DNA from: Hesseltinella vesiculosa
Taxonomy: Eukaryota > Mucoromycota > Mucoromycetes > Mucorales > Cunninghamellaceae
Length of the DNA stretch: 64,000 nt
Reading direction: 5' to 3'
Assembly: GCA_002104935.1 (NCBI GenBank)
Contig: MCGT01000021.1
Location: 372,001 to 436,000 of the forward strand
Shown: in pieces, positions 23,717 to 38,579 of the stretch
How the letters are laid out: each line of letters opens with the position of its first letter
How positions within the stretch are numbered: the first letter of the stretch is position 1
Made by a program: the position numbers and the translations under genes
Notes under the pieces: generated by a model
Databases searched by the model: none
What the model was told of the DNA's origin: nothing
The model's input: the letters and a program-made list of their open reading frames with translations, nothing else

Positions 23717-24175
23717 TTTCTATATTGGCAAAAAAAAACAATGCACATCAATACACGTCCTGGGATCATCTACATCATCCGCTTTTTTTTTTCTCTGTTC
23801 AATGATGAAAGCAATGCGCATTACCCGTGATATAGTATAAATAGAGGAGGAAGAAAGAAAAGAACAGGAGCAAACAAAGGGCAACCTTTTCAGCACAAAT
23901 GAAAAATTTTGACGGTGGCTTTGCCAACAGCGGGGCAAAAAAAAAAAAAAAAAAAGCCTGGCTTCCATTTGAGTCACCGCCGTTGGCCTCTGCGTCGATG
24001 GGCAAGTGAAGTGTCTGTTTGGGGACGGCACAAAAGAGAAAAATTCTGTGTTTTATTCATGTTTTTTGACGTTGTTCTTGTTCTTTTTTCATGTTTTTTC
24101 TTTTCCTTTGGATTTTTTTTTAGCAATAAGCAAGGCGAATAGAATTAAAAAAAAAACGCAAAAATGAGGGAAATT
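23717..24175. other. Intergenic region between eL28 and PAN3
   Basis: About 460 bp holding the eL28 promoter, with T-runs at 23781-23790 and 24063-24120 and an 18-nt A-run at about 23937-23955. A T-rich tract upstream of a ribosomal protein gene is expected. No further gene is seen. Confidence 0.45.
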
Positions 24176-26846
24176 CTACTTTCTACCAGAAGAGATGTCA
24201 TTAAAGGCTGCAGCAATGCAATTCTTGATTTCCTTGTAGCTGACAATTAGGCAAGATTGCTCATCTCTTGACATGAGCATGATTTTTTCATCTACTCCAG
24301 CATCCAGCTATGTAACACAGAAATGAGACTCCGCCTACCTGACCACCTCGCTTTCCATTCCTACCTTGTTCAAACAGGACAACACATGGGCCATATCCAC
24401 CACAGGAACACCACTTTCATCCACTTGATGGAATACATAGTCACGGAAAAGCTTTATGATATATCGATCCCCAGTTTCCGACCATCGAGGATCCATATCA
24501 AATCTACAAAAAAAAAAATGTCAGGACACGGTCGGTGGTTTGATGACGTACTCTGGCCGTTCATTGATGAAGCCTAGTTTGCACATCAGTCGTACAATTC
24601 GACCATTTTCTAATTCCTTGCTGAGTTCATGTTCCAGAGCATCAGTATAACTAAACAGGGAGGAAAAGGAGTGAGCCGATGCCTTTTTTTTTTTTTTTTA
24701 TAAATTAAGCTTACAGCTGACTGCAATTGATGTCATGCAAGCTGCGTGGCCCAATTAAACTGATGACTTCATCAATGCTCTTGGTTGGCATAGGCTTGCT
24801 TAAGAGGTAGAGAATCAAATTTTTGACATCAGGAGAGTAGTATCGGGAGATATATTCAAACGACTGGGGCAGGTTGTGAAAAGACTGCATGGAGTTGCAG
24901 GCTAAAGCGATGATCAACTTGCCAAATGACAGCAGGTCTTCTTGTTGGTACCGGGTCACTTGCTGGCCCCCATCAAACTGAATCACGTCCATAATACTTG
25001 CACAGTTGAGTCTCAATCTAAGAGGAAGTGGGTGTTAAAGAACAGTCGTCCTTTGATTGTTGTGGTTTACCTATGCTTGCCGGTGACCAAGATCTTACTG
25101 GGTTCGATGTTTCGAGCTGCGAGCCCTGAGCTATGAACAGCTTTCAGTGCTGATGTGATTTGTGTGATGTAGCTCCACAGCGTTGTTTCCGGAATCATCA
25201 TGTTTTGGCCATAGGCAGCTTGGGCAGCAGGAGAGAAGTGGGCGTGATACAGTGTCATTGCACATGGATGGAAATCAAACACAAAAATCAAGGCTAAAAA
25301 AAAATAGTGTTGATGTAGCGACATGATGGGGCATTCTTTTGCTTGATCTTACAAGAGTCACCAAAGGCTCGGGTGGTGAAGGCTTCCCGAACGGATACAA
25401 TGTTGCAATGACGAATATGGCGCCAGCTCTCAACGACAGACATGGCCATTTCGTTGACAAGGCGGAATCCTTCGATGCGCACCAAAGCATAGATCTGACC
25501 ATCGGTACTGCTCATAGCTTTATAGATCCAAGAAGGATGGCCAAAGCATTGGCCAGGTTTGTCTTCCAAAGGACACAGGGAGTGGTACACGTGGACTTCT
25601 TGAGGAAGGTCATGGCCAGGAACAGTCGCCAGCATGGATTCGTTTCTCCGTGTCAGTTGTTCGCGCAGGTTGTCTGGTATAAAAAAGGACTGGATCGTGC
25701 GTTGGTGAGGGTGTAAATTACCAATGTCGGCTGTGGGCGACGTATAAAGATGATATTGTAACTAAAAAAAACCCCCCCCCTTTGGATGAGGTCTTTGCTG
25801 CTGGCCCTAGACAGTCTCTTGAATTCTTACCGGTTGTCGAGGGAAACCAGCATGCATCATGAAATAAGGATCCATAGGCCCAGGTGGCATCATATTCATC
25901 ATATCGATGGGATGTTGGAACCCAGATGGAGGAGGAGGAGGAATGGGCTAGCAAAACGAGACGCCATCAGCACTTTTCCCAATGTCCGTTTTGCTTACAT
26001 GTCCCCCAAGGTCAAATTGAGCAAAACTGTTGGACAAAGCAGCGACGTCTTGCGTAGGCTCTTGATTGCTGGGTCTACATCGAGAAAACGGTCACGTTCT
26101 ACTTGATCTCCCGCTTGGTTTTTGTTACAAACTTACTCTACATTCGAGGTGCTCATGCTGACAGGAGGCGTAGCAGATCGAATGGAGACTGGGTTATCTG
26201 TGAAACCAAAAAAAAATGGAGTGAGCATGCCCATGGCCCTTTCCCTGCCTATTACCTGAGATAGATTTGGGGATAAAAACAGGTGCATTGACACTTTCGG
26301 CTGTGACAGATGAAGTGATATTGATCGGCAAGGTATTCGCTCTTGTGGGCGAAGACCTTTGTGTGGGGGTAGATATCCTGACGGCCGTTGGTTTTCTACA
26401 AAAAAAAAAATGTGAGTGCTGATTTCTGATGTTGACCAGTGACACGGACGGTTCGACCATAGTAGGTTTGTTCTAATGTCACATTTTAAATAAAAATAAT
26501 AGCCGTGAGTCCTTGAAATGGAGGATGGGCGGGTGTCTTACTGAGTCATGGTTGAATTCACACCCTTTGCCTTCGTATTTGCAAAAGCCATGAATAATCA
26601 CATTACGACACAACCGTTTCGCGCTGGCAGGTGTTACTATATGACAAGCAAAAGAACGGCATCAGAAAAGAAATCGGCCATTGCTGGTTAGGTATTCTTC
26701 TTTTTACCTTTGGAAGGTGGTTTACTATTGACTTTGGTTGGGGAAGTTGGAGCACTGGCTATATCTTCAGAAGGAGGAGCAACAATTGGAATGGCTGACA
26801 GGGATTGAGGAGGTACAACAATGTCGTTTTGATGATTGGCATTCAT
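24176..26846 (-). CDS. PAN3: PAN2-PAN3 deadenylase regulatory subunit PAN3
   Basis: The start is ATG 26846 ([17 protein letters not shown]) and the stop is TAG at 24178-24176. An N-terminal CCCH zinc finger lies near 26560-26625 (Cys residues in RLCRN, GFCKY and GKGCEFNH). Disordered Ser/Thr/Pro sequence follows, then the PAM2-like/linker region, then the pseudokinase domain: [20 protein letters not shown] (VAIK-like position), then [16 protein letters not shown] in place of the HRD loop. The C-terminal knob domain includes [23 protein letters not shown]3 binds poly(A), PABP and PAN2 and starts shortening of mRNA tails in the cytoplasm. Pseudokinase features (no catalytic Asp in the loop) are normal for PAN3. 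Confident from the zinc finger plus pseudokinase plus C-terminal signature. Confidence 0.92.
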
Positions 26847-27287
26847 GATTCAAAAGCAATCAATCAATAGAGGAAGAGTAGAAGTCAAAAAAAAAAATAA
26901 AAAAAAAAGCTGGGATGGTTGATGGAGGAGATGCGGAAGGGGGGATTTTTTTTTCTTTTTTTTTTTTTGGCTTTTGTTCTGTATTAATAATGGATGATGG
27001 ATAAGTTAGTATTTTTCTTTTTTTTTCTTTTTTTTTTGGCCTACAAGAGAATAAGATTAAAAACAGGGAACAAAAAGTAAAAGAGGAAGTGTGAAGAAAA
27101 GGAAAAAAAAAAAAAAAACTCAGTGATGAGCCAAACAGCTTTGATGTGGTCGGGATTTAAAAGTGGTTCCAAAAGCAGAAACCGGGCAAGAAGAAAAAAA
27201 AAAAAAAAGAGAAAACGAGGTTCTTTTCTTCTACTATTTTTTTTTTCTCATCTTGGAAGTCTTTTTTGTTTATTTGCATACTTGGCC
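26847..27287. promoter_or_regulatory. Divergent promoter region between PAN3 and PAK-like kinase
   Basis: This 441-bp stretch lies between two divergent starts. It consists largely of A- and T-runs (for example 26888-26908, 26946-26968, 27014-27039, 27102-27118 and 27190-27207). No specific factor site was recognised. Confidence 0.45.
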
Positions 27288-29299
<2,012 letters not shown>

Positions 29300-29519
29300 G
29301 CGTGTTTTATTTTTTTTTTTTTTTTAGATTTCACTACACGACACGACTGCTTTTTTTTTTTTTTTCACAAAACACCTTTTGATAAAATGACAGATACCCG
29401 CTACACACGCCCCCTTTATGATGTACACGTGCTTTCAACTCACTAATTAAAAAAAAAAAAAAAAAAAAAAAAGCAAATGTTTATTCTGTGGATGGGTCAG
29501 GAAAGGGGCAAGAGGGGAA
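29300..29519. other. Convergent 3' region with homopolymers
   Basis: About 220 bp between the PAK-like kinase and the SWI3-like gene, with three long runs: T at 29310-29325 and 29352-29365, and A at about 29449-29472. No gene is seen. Confidence 0.45.
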
Positions 29520-31686
29520 TCATGAGTTTGTAGAGGAAATTTGAAGTTGATCGTACAATTGGAGGCGTTCTTCCATGACGACGCGCTGTTCTATGGAAAG
29601 CATCTCTCGTTCTTGTTGGATAAGCTTTTCCTTGTCAAGGAAGTGCGAGAGTAGCTGCCTGTAATGTGCAAGTTGAGCAAGGTAGAATTGCTTTTTTGGA
29701 GACGGTTGAGAGGTTGAAGTTGTGGATGGAAGGTCTACACCATCTGGCGTGGCATGCTGGAGAAAAGTCGCTACCCAATGCAGAGGGTCTTCGAGTTGGC
29801 TGACGCGATTTTGGTCCAGAGAAGGGTGATTTTTCGACATGTCCTTGTCGAGGTAGGGGTCATCCAAAGGCAGCTTGAGATAGTGTAACAGACAAGCATC
29901 ACGCGAGATCCCAACATGTTTGGCCACGGCATTCCAGTCATGGCTGTACATGGCCAGGCCTTCCAGCAGAAGCAGTTGTTGCTGCCGTGTCAGATCAGCT
30001 TCGTCTTTGCCTATGCTGGCCGTAGGCGTTTCAAAGATAGCTTTGCGCAGATCGAGATTGGTGATCATGGACTTTTCGGATCGAGAAGGCTGTGGCTGAA
30101 GTGTAGGAGCGGAAGTCGTTGTGTGAGCGGAGGTGGTTGGTTTGGTCATGGCTGGCTCGGTCGGGTGTTTGTTTGACTGGCAAGCTCGAGGAACATCCAG
30201 CACAACCTTAAATTCGCCATTCAATGGAGGTCCCACTGTTGATACTTTCAAGCGAGGATCAATCTATTGTATGAAAAGAAGAATAAGTGGGGTTGTTTGC
30301 CGTGTCTCTCTCTTTTTCTTACCTGGTAATTGATTAAGCCCCAGTGTTCTAAAAAGGCATGGACACGATAGATGGCGCAGGCATCACCCAGAAGATTGCG
30401 CCGTGTGGCAGTGACAGTCAGGTATTCCAGTGGATTGAGTCGATAGGAGTGAATCATGAAGTTGCGCATGTCCATGTAGTCCATAGGTGATTTGGTGGAG
30501 AGGACAGTGAAGAATTCTGGAAGCGCCAGGCGTTCGTTGCGATGGATCTTGTGAAATTCAAACCAGGAGGCATAGGACGGGATGATCACCTCATATGGCT
30601 GTTGGCACAGATAAGACTCTGACCGTGGCCGTTTGGCGGTTTTTTGAGTGTCTTGCATAGCTTCGGGTGCTCGTTTATTGACAGGCAGTTCATTGGCAAC
30701 GTCGGGTTGGGCGGGATAATCGGCAGGGTTCAGCCAGGTGTTGTATGTGTAGCTATCGGTCAGCCAGTCGACCGACAAATGCAAAGGTGTGGAGGAGGGC
30801 CCATCCTCGGCCAGCCTAAAGTCCTTCACCTTGGTATGGGGCAGCCATTGGTCATAGGCATCTGGTAGGCCACACCAGTGCACAAGGACTTGGTGATCAG
30901 CGTCGCCGGTGGGGTCGATCTCGCCGCCGTCGTCCTTTCGTTCCACCACTCTAATCGTGCGTTGGGGCCGTCGTTGGTTATAATCTTGTTCCTTTTGATT
31001 GAAATGGATCACATGGGTTGCTTCGGCTGTATTCTGAACAAACACGCCTGAATAAAAAAAGAATGAGTGGTCGTCTTTTCTCCTTTTCGTCTCTCTCCCC
31101 TACCTTTTAACTCAGCAATGCGATCGACCAAACGGGCCATGTCGCTGTTTGTCTCATCAAAGGCAGCAAAAGCAATCTTGGGAGGCTGGTAGAGGTCGGC
31201 CAGCTGCAGCTTATCGTAAATGGCATCGATCATGGCGAGGTAGGCGTTGCGTTTGGCCTTTGAATAAAAGTGCCATTGCTCGGTGTCGGGCTCATGGACC
31301 AAGGCTGTGAGTAGGAGGATATACAGGGGTGAGGTGGGATTGAGGTTCGCTGTGTCAAAGACAGAGGCTGGCAAGCAAGGTGGCAGGACAGGATCGGCCG
31401 TGAGTGAGGAGGCTGACATGGCTGAACCTCTTCGTTTGTTTTTCTTGGTAAAGGACAAGCGAATGGCTTCAATGGATGAGATAATGCCGAGGGTGCGAGC
31501 ATGGAAATGAGCAAAGGCAGCGACAAAGTGTGAGAGCTGCTCAGGTGTGTTGGTCAAAACTAGGTTGTGATGAATGGCAAGATCGCGTCGAAGTTGAGGT
31601 AGTATGACAGCAAAGGCGGCCACCGTGGTTGGCGATTCAAAATGGGCTTGATCAACCACAGGTTCCGATGGAGGTGAAGCAAGCAT
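29520..31686 (-). CDS. SWI/SNF-RSC complex subunit of SWI3/RSC8/SMARCC family
   Basis: Exons: 31686-31104, 31047-30323 and 30263-29520; joins (ELK-G-VFVQ and YQ-IDPRLK) are in frame, giving about 683 residues. The N-terminal half matches the SMARCC N-terminal module, with a chromo-like piece (LVHWCGLPDAYDQWLP). The SWIRM domain is in exon 2 (IIPSYASWFEFHKIHRNER, then ATRRNLLGDACAIYRVHAFL). The SANT domain is in exon 3 (LLLLEGLAMYSHDWNAVAKH). A C-terminal leucine-rich coiled coil (EKLIQQEREMLSIEQRVVME) should mediate dimerisation. The ZZ finger present in yeast Rsc8 between SWIRM and SANT is not seen. These proteins are scaffold dimers of chromatin-remodelling complexes in the nucleus. Confidence 0.9.
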
Positions 31687-31971
31687 TTATCCAGCGGGTA
31701 TGTTTCTTTTACAGCAGATAAAAATGAATCTATGGAAAGAAAAAACGGAAAAAAAAAAAAAAAAAACAATCAGCTTTTTTTTTGTCGCCCGTCTGCCCGC
31801 CATATTTTTATTATTATTATTTTTTTTTTTTTTTTGCTCGTTTTGGCACGCGCTTGGAAGATTTATTTGATGTTTTTATTTTACGTTTAGGAAATGCAAT
31901 GTATACAAAGAGAGAGTAAAGGAAAGGGAGAAATCTATCAGTAAGAGCACAAAAAGAGAGAATAGGGATTT

Positions 31972-32903
31972 TTAGGCATCGCCATAATAGGTGCGCTGCA
32001 CATCCACTAACTTTTTGCCTCGCATCTTGGCAATGTCTTCAGGTAATCGTTGGTGGGAGAGAGCTTCAAAAGTAGCTTTGATGACATTCATAGGGGTTCG
32101 AGAACCCATGACCTTGCCACTCAAATCACTGATGCCAATACAGCGACAGATTTCATGGATATAATGATTGGCACGACAGCCAAAGCCTAACAAAAAAAAA
32201 ATGAGCCATTTGGAAAAAAGGAACCCTCTTTTGTTTACCTGGAGGTCGACTGCGCAAATATAACTTGGTCGCATGGAATTTATGGGTGATATCGGCAGCC
32301 AAGGTGCGGTTATCATATCGGTCAAAGTAGCGCAAATTCTTGATGGCACGGTTGGTGGCCTTTCGTACGGCTCGGCTAACTTCTTCGTCCTTGCCTTCAC
32401 CATAACCAGCAAGACCTTTACCGTTACCGACAACAACAAGAGCGTACATGGAAGGTTGTTTGCCTTTGCCGTTCATGTTGACAACACGCTTGATCACAAG
32501 AGCTTTTTTCATCAGTTTGCTTTGCTCCTGGGATGAAAGAGGCGAGTCGATGATATCGGTCACGGTGTTGAGAACCACATCGGTTGGTCGGTAGGCTGGG
32601 AAGGCCTTTGGTAGATCCAGCGTGGAGGCTTTGTCACTGGGGAAATCCAAAATACCATCGACTTTGTTGAGCTGAGGAATAGTATCCTTGTTCAAACCAG
32701 CATGGCGTAAACGATGATGCTCATCGTTACCGTCCACTGTGGCATAGAATCGTCGAGTCAATCCGGTCACTAGCAAAAGAAAAAAATAATAATAATCAGA
32801 CACTGCTTTCATCCTAAACAATGTCCTATGACAACCTACCCAAAGGAGCCTTGGCACTTGGACTCAGTGCAAGGGATTTCAATGATCTAGTCAGGGCCAA
32901 CAT
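31972..32903 (-). CDS. MRPS5: Mitochondrial small-subunit ribosomal protein uS5m
   Basis: Exon 1 starts at ATG 32903 (MLALTRSLKSLALSPSAKA), a presequence rich in Leu, Arg, Ser and Lys. It joins exon 2 (VTGLTRRFYATVDGND) in frame, and a last intron lies near 32188-32238. Conserved S5 segments are MYALVVVGNGKGLAGYGEGK, RAVRKATNRAIKNL and GFGCRANHYIHEICRCIG, followed by VMGSRTPMNVIKATFEAL. The stop is TAG at 31974-31972. uS5m belongs to the mitochondrial 37S-type subunit and helps in decoding accuracy and mRNA entry. Two shadow frames on the other strand are not genes. Confidence 0.9.
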
Positions 32904-33312
32904 TGCCAATACAAAAACAACGAAGAAGAAAGAAAAAAAAAAAAAACTCGAGGCTTTTTTCAAGCCCACCCCCCTCCACGCCAAAGCTTTTGAACTGAAG
33001 GAAAAAAAAAAAAAGTCACAGGTGTCAGCGAGAGTGACTCGGCAGCCTGTTTTGAAAAAAAGTCGCATTTTTTTTTTTCTCGACTACTTTTTTCTTTACC
33101 CTCCCCACTCTTTTTGATTGCATTGGTAGAGATGAACTTTCTCAAACCCTTGACAGCACGCCGCACATTTGTGCCTGGTAAGTCTACCATCTAATTCTTT
33201 GTACTCTACCTTGCTATAGCACGAAATCATACCTCGACGACGCACCCAAAAAAAAAAACAACAACAAAATAGCCCTCCCCATCCCACCGTTCCTTCATTT
33301 TTGTAAGACAGT
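32904..33312. promoter_or_regulatory. Divergent region between uS5m and NDUFS8
   Basis: About 410 bp between divergent mitochondrial genes. It has A-runs (32934-32945, 33002-33014) and ATTGG (33122-33126), an inverted CCAAT box about 190 bp before the NDUFS8 start. A small spliced open frame lies inside it (separate entry). Confidence 0.45.
33132..33274 (+). CDS. Possible small spliced ORF (33 residues)
   Basis: ATG 33132 opens MNFLKPLTARRTFVP, ending at a donor GTAAGT (33178). A 42-nt intron ends TATAG at 33219. The second part continues ARNHTSTTHPKKK and stops at a TAG near 33272-33274. The start looks like a mitochondrial presequence, the tail is very basic, and no family is recognised. 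It may be an upstream ORF or alternative leader of NDUFS8, a separate micro-protein, or chance. Confidence 0.25.
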
Positions 33313-34198
<886 letters not shown>

Positions 34199-34392
34199 AA
34201 GACCGTGCTCTCGCCCTACCATCCATTGATTTAAATATTTTGTATACTCCCTTTTTGCTTTGATCGCTTAGATTTGACAATAAAAACCTGTCGTTTTCAA
34301 TCACATGCCGTATCTGGACAAAAAAAAAAAAATAAAGCGCAAAAAAAAAAGGAGCGTTTTTTTTTTTTTTTTCTTTCCACGTTATTAAAAAG
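34199..34392. other. Intergenic region between NDUFS8 and TM9 gene
   Basis: About 190 bp with an AATAAAAA signal (34279-34286), A-runs at 34320-34331 and a T-run at 34357-34373. No gene. Confidence 0.45.
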
Positions 34393-36597
34393 ATGATTCG
34401 TTTCTCATCGTTTCTCTTTTCACTACTATTATGGAATATACTGCTGCTAGCACAAGCAGATGAACACGATCATACGGTACAACTCACCTCGTCGAACATG
34501 CCCCTTGTTTTTTATCAAAAAGATGACCGTGCCCTGATTGAACCCATTTTTCTAGTACCAAGAGGGAGATGAAGTAGTCGCATGGATGAACACAGTGGGA
34601 CCATTATACAATAGACAAGAAACATATCCCTACTTCCAACTACCCCTATGCCGTGGCGAAAGCGAAGTCGAACATCGCCATGAAACCCTCGGTGAAGCCT
34701 TGCAAGGCATGGACCTTGTCAATTCTGGTATTTCCATTCGCTTCAAAAGTAATAATGACAAACACCATTCTAGCCTTTATTCATCTCGGTTGTTTTTATT
34801 GAATAGAGCCTGTGGTCCAAGGGGTGATATGCAAAAACACCTTGGACGGCTCGCAAATTGAAATTTTACAGCAAGCCGTCGCCAAACGCTACTGGTTCAA
34901 CATGTTCATAGGTAAAATAAAAAAATAAAAAAAAAACAAAGGCAACAAACTCTTTTTTTTTAGACGACCTTCCTATTTATGCACCCTTGGGCGAAACCCC
35001 AGAAACGGACACGGCCACTGGTCGCATGCCTTTGTACCGCCACAAAGCCTTCACGATCGATTATAACAAAGACAGGGTAAACCTGGACAGGCAGCCACGC
35101 GGAACCCAATAACCCCCCTTTTTCTGTAGATCGTGTCGGTGACTTTGGAACAGCAGGATCCTGTGGATTTACCTCATCAAGCAGCTTTGGAACTAGACTT
35201 CACCTACTCGGTGTCTTGGCAACCAACCACCGCCACTTTTGAAGACCGCTTCGATCGCTTGCTGGAAACCGAGTTCTTTGAACACAAGGTATCGTCTGAT
35301 GGTCAGGATGAACAAGACCCCTGATGCGTTCCTTTTTACAGGTGCATTGGCTGTCGATCTGCAGCTCCTTTATGATGGTCCTCTTTTTGACCGGCATGGT
35401 GTCGATCATTTTATTACGCACGGTCAAACGAGATTTCTCCCGCTACGACCGTGAAGAAGAAGGCCTGGATGACTTTGTAAGGCTGAATGAGAAGATGTGG
35501 ATGTGCTGACCCCCTCTTTTAAAACAAAAAAAAAAAAAAGGACCGCGATCTTGGCGATGAAGGGTTCGGTTGGAAGCAAGTCCATGGCGACGTGTTCCGC
35601 CAACCTCCTCACTTGAAATTGCTATCGGCCCTGATGGGCGTCGGCTGTCAACTGCTGACCTTGGGCTTCTTGATGATCTGCTATATTATTTTGGGCCAGT
35701 CCTATGAAGAACGCGCAAGCACCTTAACTGCCAGCCTTGTTCTTTACGTGCTCACATCTATCATTGCTGGGTATGCCAGCATCAAGGTGTACTCGTCCTA
35801 TGGTGGGCGCGATTGGGTCCATACCGTGTTGTTGACGGCCGTGCTGGTGCCCTTGGCAGGATGCTTGGTGGGTGGCTACATCAACAGCTTGGCCATCTAC
35901 TACTCTAGTGCACGTGCTGTCCCCTTTGTTGCCCTGTTGTCAGTGATTGCCATTTGGCTGCTCGTTGCTTTCCCCCTGACGGTGCTTGGCGCCATCATTG
36001 CGCGCCGCTGGTCTCCGACCTCCGACTTTCCCTGCCGTGTCAACCCCATCCCTCGGCCCATTCCTGAAAAACTCTGGTACCAAGAACCCCTGGCCATCGC
36101 TGCCATGGGTGGTATCCTCCCCTTTGGCTCCATCTTTATTGAAATGTACTTTGTCTTCACCTCCTTCTGGACCTTCAAAATCTACTATGTGTACGGCTTT
36201 ATGCTGCTTGTCTTCTTGATCTTGCTCGTCGTCAGCGCCTGTGTCGCCATCGTCTGCACCTACTTTTTACTCAACGCCGAAGATCACCGATGGCACTGGC
36301 TGAGCTTCATGTCCTGTGCCTCCACCTCGGTGTATATCTACGTGTATGCTGCCTATTATTACTATTCAAAGACAAAGTAAGACCCAGAGAACCAAGGCTG
36401 ACAGCACCGCTGACATATTTCTTTTTTTTTTTTTTTTTTTGGCCCTTCCCAGGATGAACGGCGTCTTCCAGACCAGCTTTTACTTTGGTTATACCGCCCT
36501 GTCGTGCTTAGGCATGTTCTGTCTACTTGGCTTTGTAGGACATTCTTCTGGAAGCTGGTTTGTCAAAAAAATTTATCAAAACGTCAAGATCGATTAA
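34393..36597 (+). CDS. Transmembrane 9 superfamily protein (nonaspanin, TM9SF3-like)
   Basis: Start ATG 34393 opens a signal peptide ([20 protein letters not shown]), stop TAA 36595-36597, with several introns. The luminal part has the TM9 pattern [20 protein letters not shown] and YPYFQLPLC. Then come nine membrane segments, beginning at [20 protein letters not shown] after the luminal domain, with the characteristic [20 protein letters not shown] segment and the last helix at [14 protein letters not shown]. The C-terminus [10 protein letters not shown] carries the K-x-D signal that binds COPI and keeps TM9 proteins in the Golgi (family knowledge). These proteins sort glycine-rich membrane proteins and act in adhesion. 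Full length and confident. Confidence 0.93.
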
Positions 36598-36777
36598 TGG
36601 TTGTAAATAAAAAAAGGGTAGGGCAAACACCCCTGCTTCTTGCTTTTTTTTTTTTTTTTTTTTTTTGTCTTCAAGCCAAACTTCAGCGGAGCTGGAATCC
36701 TGGTCATGCCTCAAATGTCTTCCTATTTTTTTTTTTTTTTTTTGGCTTTCTGTGCTCTTCATTTTTATTTCGCTTCC

Positions 36778-38151
36778 ATGGGCAATCCTCCAGACGTTGA
36801 ACTGCCATTTGGGCCGCCGCCTCCTCATTTGAAATCCAAACGCCAGATTCGGTTTTGGCAACGGCAGCAAGAAGAAAGCCAAGCGAAGCGACAAAAAAAA
36901 ATAGATCAAGATCCATTTCGATATGTTGAGCGATGTTTCAAGGCTCGAGCGATACCACCGAGTGCCATGGCAAAAGTGGTCCATACCACGCAGCTGCTGG
37001 ATGACTCCCATTGTAGCGATGTCATTGTGCCTGTGACCCTTGCTATAGATCTACGTCAGCACTGCTCTGCTCTTTTTGGCCCGCCCGACACGCAATGGAC
37101 CCCTCGAGCTCGCAAGGCCTACCTCATCAAGACCATACCAGGTAGGCAAAACCAGGGGCAGTGATTGGGCTCCTTACCGTTTTTTTTTCTAGGTCTGATT
37201 ATTATTCCCAACCCGTTCACTGAATCCGCACAACGCCACATGATAAAACATTGCCTGACAGACTTTGCTGAGCCTCCCAACGTGTCAAGCCTAGATGGTC
37301 ACTATGAACGCCCAGCCAAGGGCGTGTGGGATTTGTATGAGCGCCATTGTCAAGGCCAGCTGACGAGTGACGACCCAGACTACTATACGGTGCCTGTAAA
37401 ATCCAACCAAGCACCTGTACCAACCATGTATCAAGACGACACGCACAATCACACCCATAAGACCAGCGACGCCGCAGCGAAACGATTAAGCCCCACAGAC
37501 CTGTTACGGAAGCAGCGCTGGATCACGCTTGGCTATCAGTACAACTGGCAAACAAAGGAATACGACCTGGAACATGGACTGCCAATGCCTGACCTATTGG
37601 ATCAACTCTCGAAAACGATTGTTTCGGCCGTGCAAGGCGTTGGACTGGCCGATGGCTGGCGGAACGACTACCCTGGCGACCAATTCAAAGCCGAAGCTGG
37701 CGTCATCAATTATTATCAGCTGCGAGATGCCCTGATGGCCCACGTTGACAAGAGTGAAGTGAACATGGAAGCCCCCTTGGTATCAGCAAGGTAAGAGAAT
37801 TCGGAACAAGGGGGAAAGTAATCTCACATTTTAGTATTCCCCAGTTTTGGGCATGCCTGTATTTATTTGATTGGCAGGACCACAAAGGAGACCGAGCCCA
37901 TCCCTCTCTGCCTCTCTTCCGGAGACGTCATTGTCATGACAGGACAGTCTCGAAAAGCATACCATGGCAAGTCGGAGAGGAAAATGTGACATAAAAACGA
38001 GGCAGTTTGTTAACTTGAAATTTTAGGTGTGCCTCGAATTTTAGAACAAACGTTGCCGAGTTTTTTGGACAGCCAACACTGGCCCCTGTATGGCGGCTAT
38101 ATGGATCAAGCACGCATCAATCTCAATGTTAGACAGGTGTTTAACAAATAA
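36778..38151 (+). CDS. ALKBH1: ALKBH1-type 2-oxoglutarate/Fe(II) dioxygenase
   Basis: Four exons: 36778-37141, 37193-37790, 37845-37966 and 38027-38151, about 402 residues. ATG 36778 (MGNPPDVELPFG) was preferred because the frame upstream is only poly-T-coded Phe. The AlkB fold has PNPFTESAQR, then AGVINYY, the iron-binding HVD (HVDKSEVN, about residue 304), SFGHACIYLIGR, SGDVIVMTGQSR and the second iron His with VPRIL (YHGVPRIL). ALKBH1 demethylates tRNA and DNA bases in mitochondria or nucleus. The last intron (37967-38026) begins GC rather than GT, giving the only frame that keeps YHG-VPRI intact. Assignment is strong. Confidence 0.9.
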
Positions 38152-38579
38152 AACTTTATACCGTGGCTGCCTGCTGCTCTGCCCAACGATCAACTACTAA
38201 AACAGGGAGCTTTGGATCGTCCATAAACAAAGGGGAGGTCAAAAAAGGGAGGTTGGCCTCAAAAAGGAGGGGACAGGAATTGGAAGCATGACGGTGTGTT
38301 CTGATTGGCCAGGACTGGAAGCAGTAGCCTCCATTCATTTTTTTTTTTTTTTTAATGATTCACCTTTCTTCTTTTCTCTCTTTTCTACCTGTAAAAACGA
38401 GTGCATTGCTACGACGTTTGCTGTCATTTCATTATTCAACCGGAAGCTCCTCCTTTTCCTTCTAGTTCTGCTGTAGTTTAGAAAAAAAAAAAAAAGCTTG
38501 GCTTTTTTTTTTACTTTATATTATTCTTCCTTTCGTTTTATTCCCTTGTCTGCCCCCTTTTTTTATGAAATCCTATTGA
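38152..38579. other. Intergenic region before kexin
   Basis: About 430 bp with T-runs at 38338-38353 and an A-run at about 38481-38494. A 17-bp stretch, GTGTTCTGATTGGCCAG (38296-38312), recurs inverted upstream of QCR8. It includes an inverted CCAAT box. No gene seen. Confidence 0.45.
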
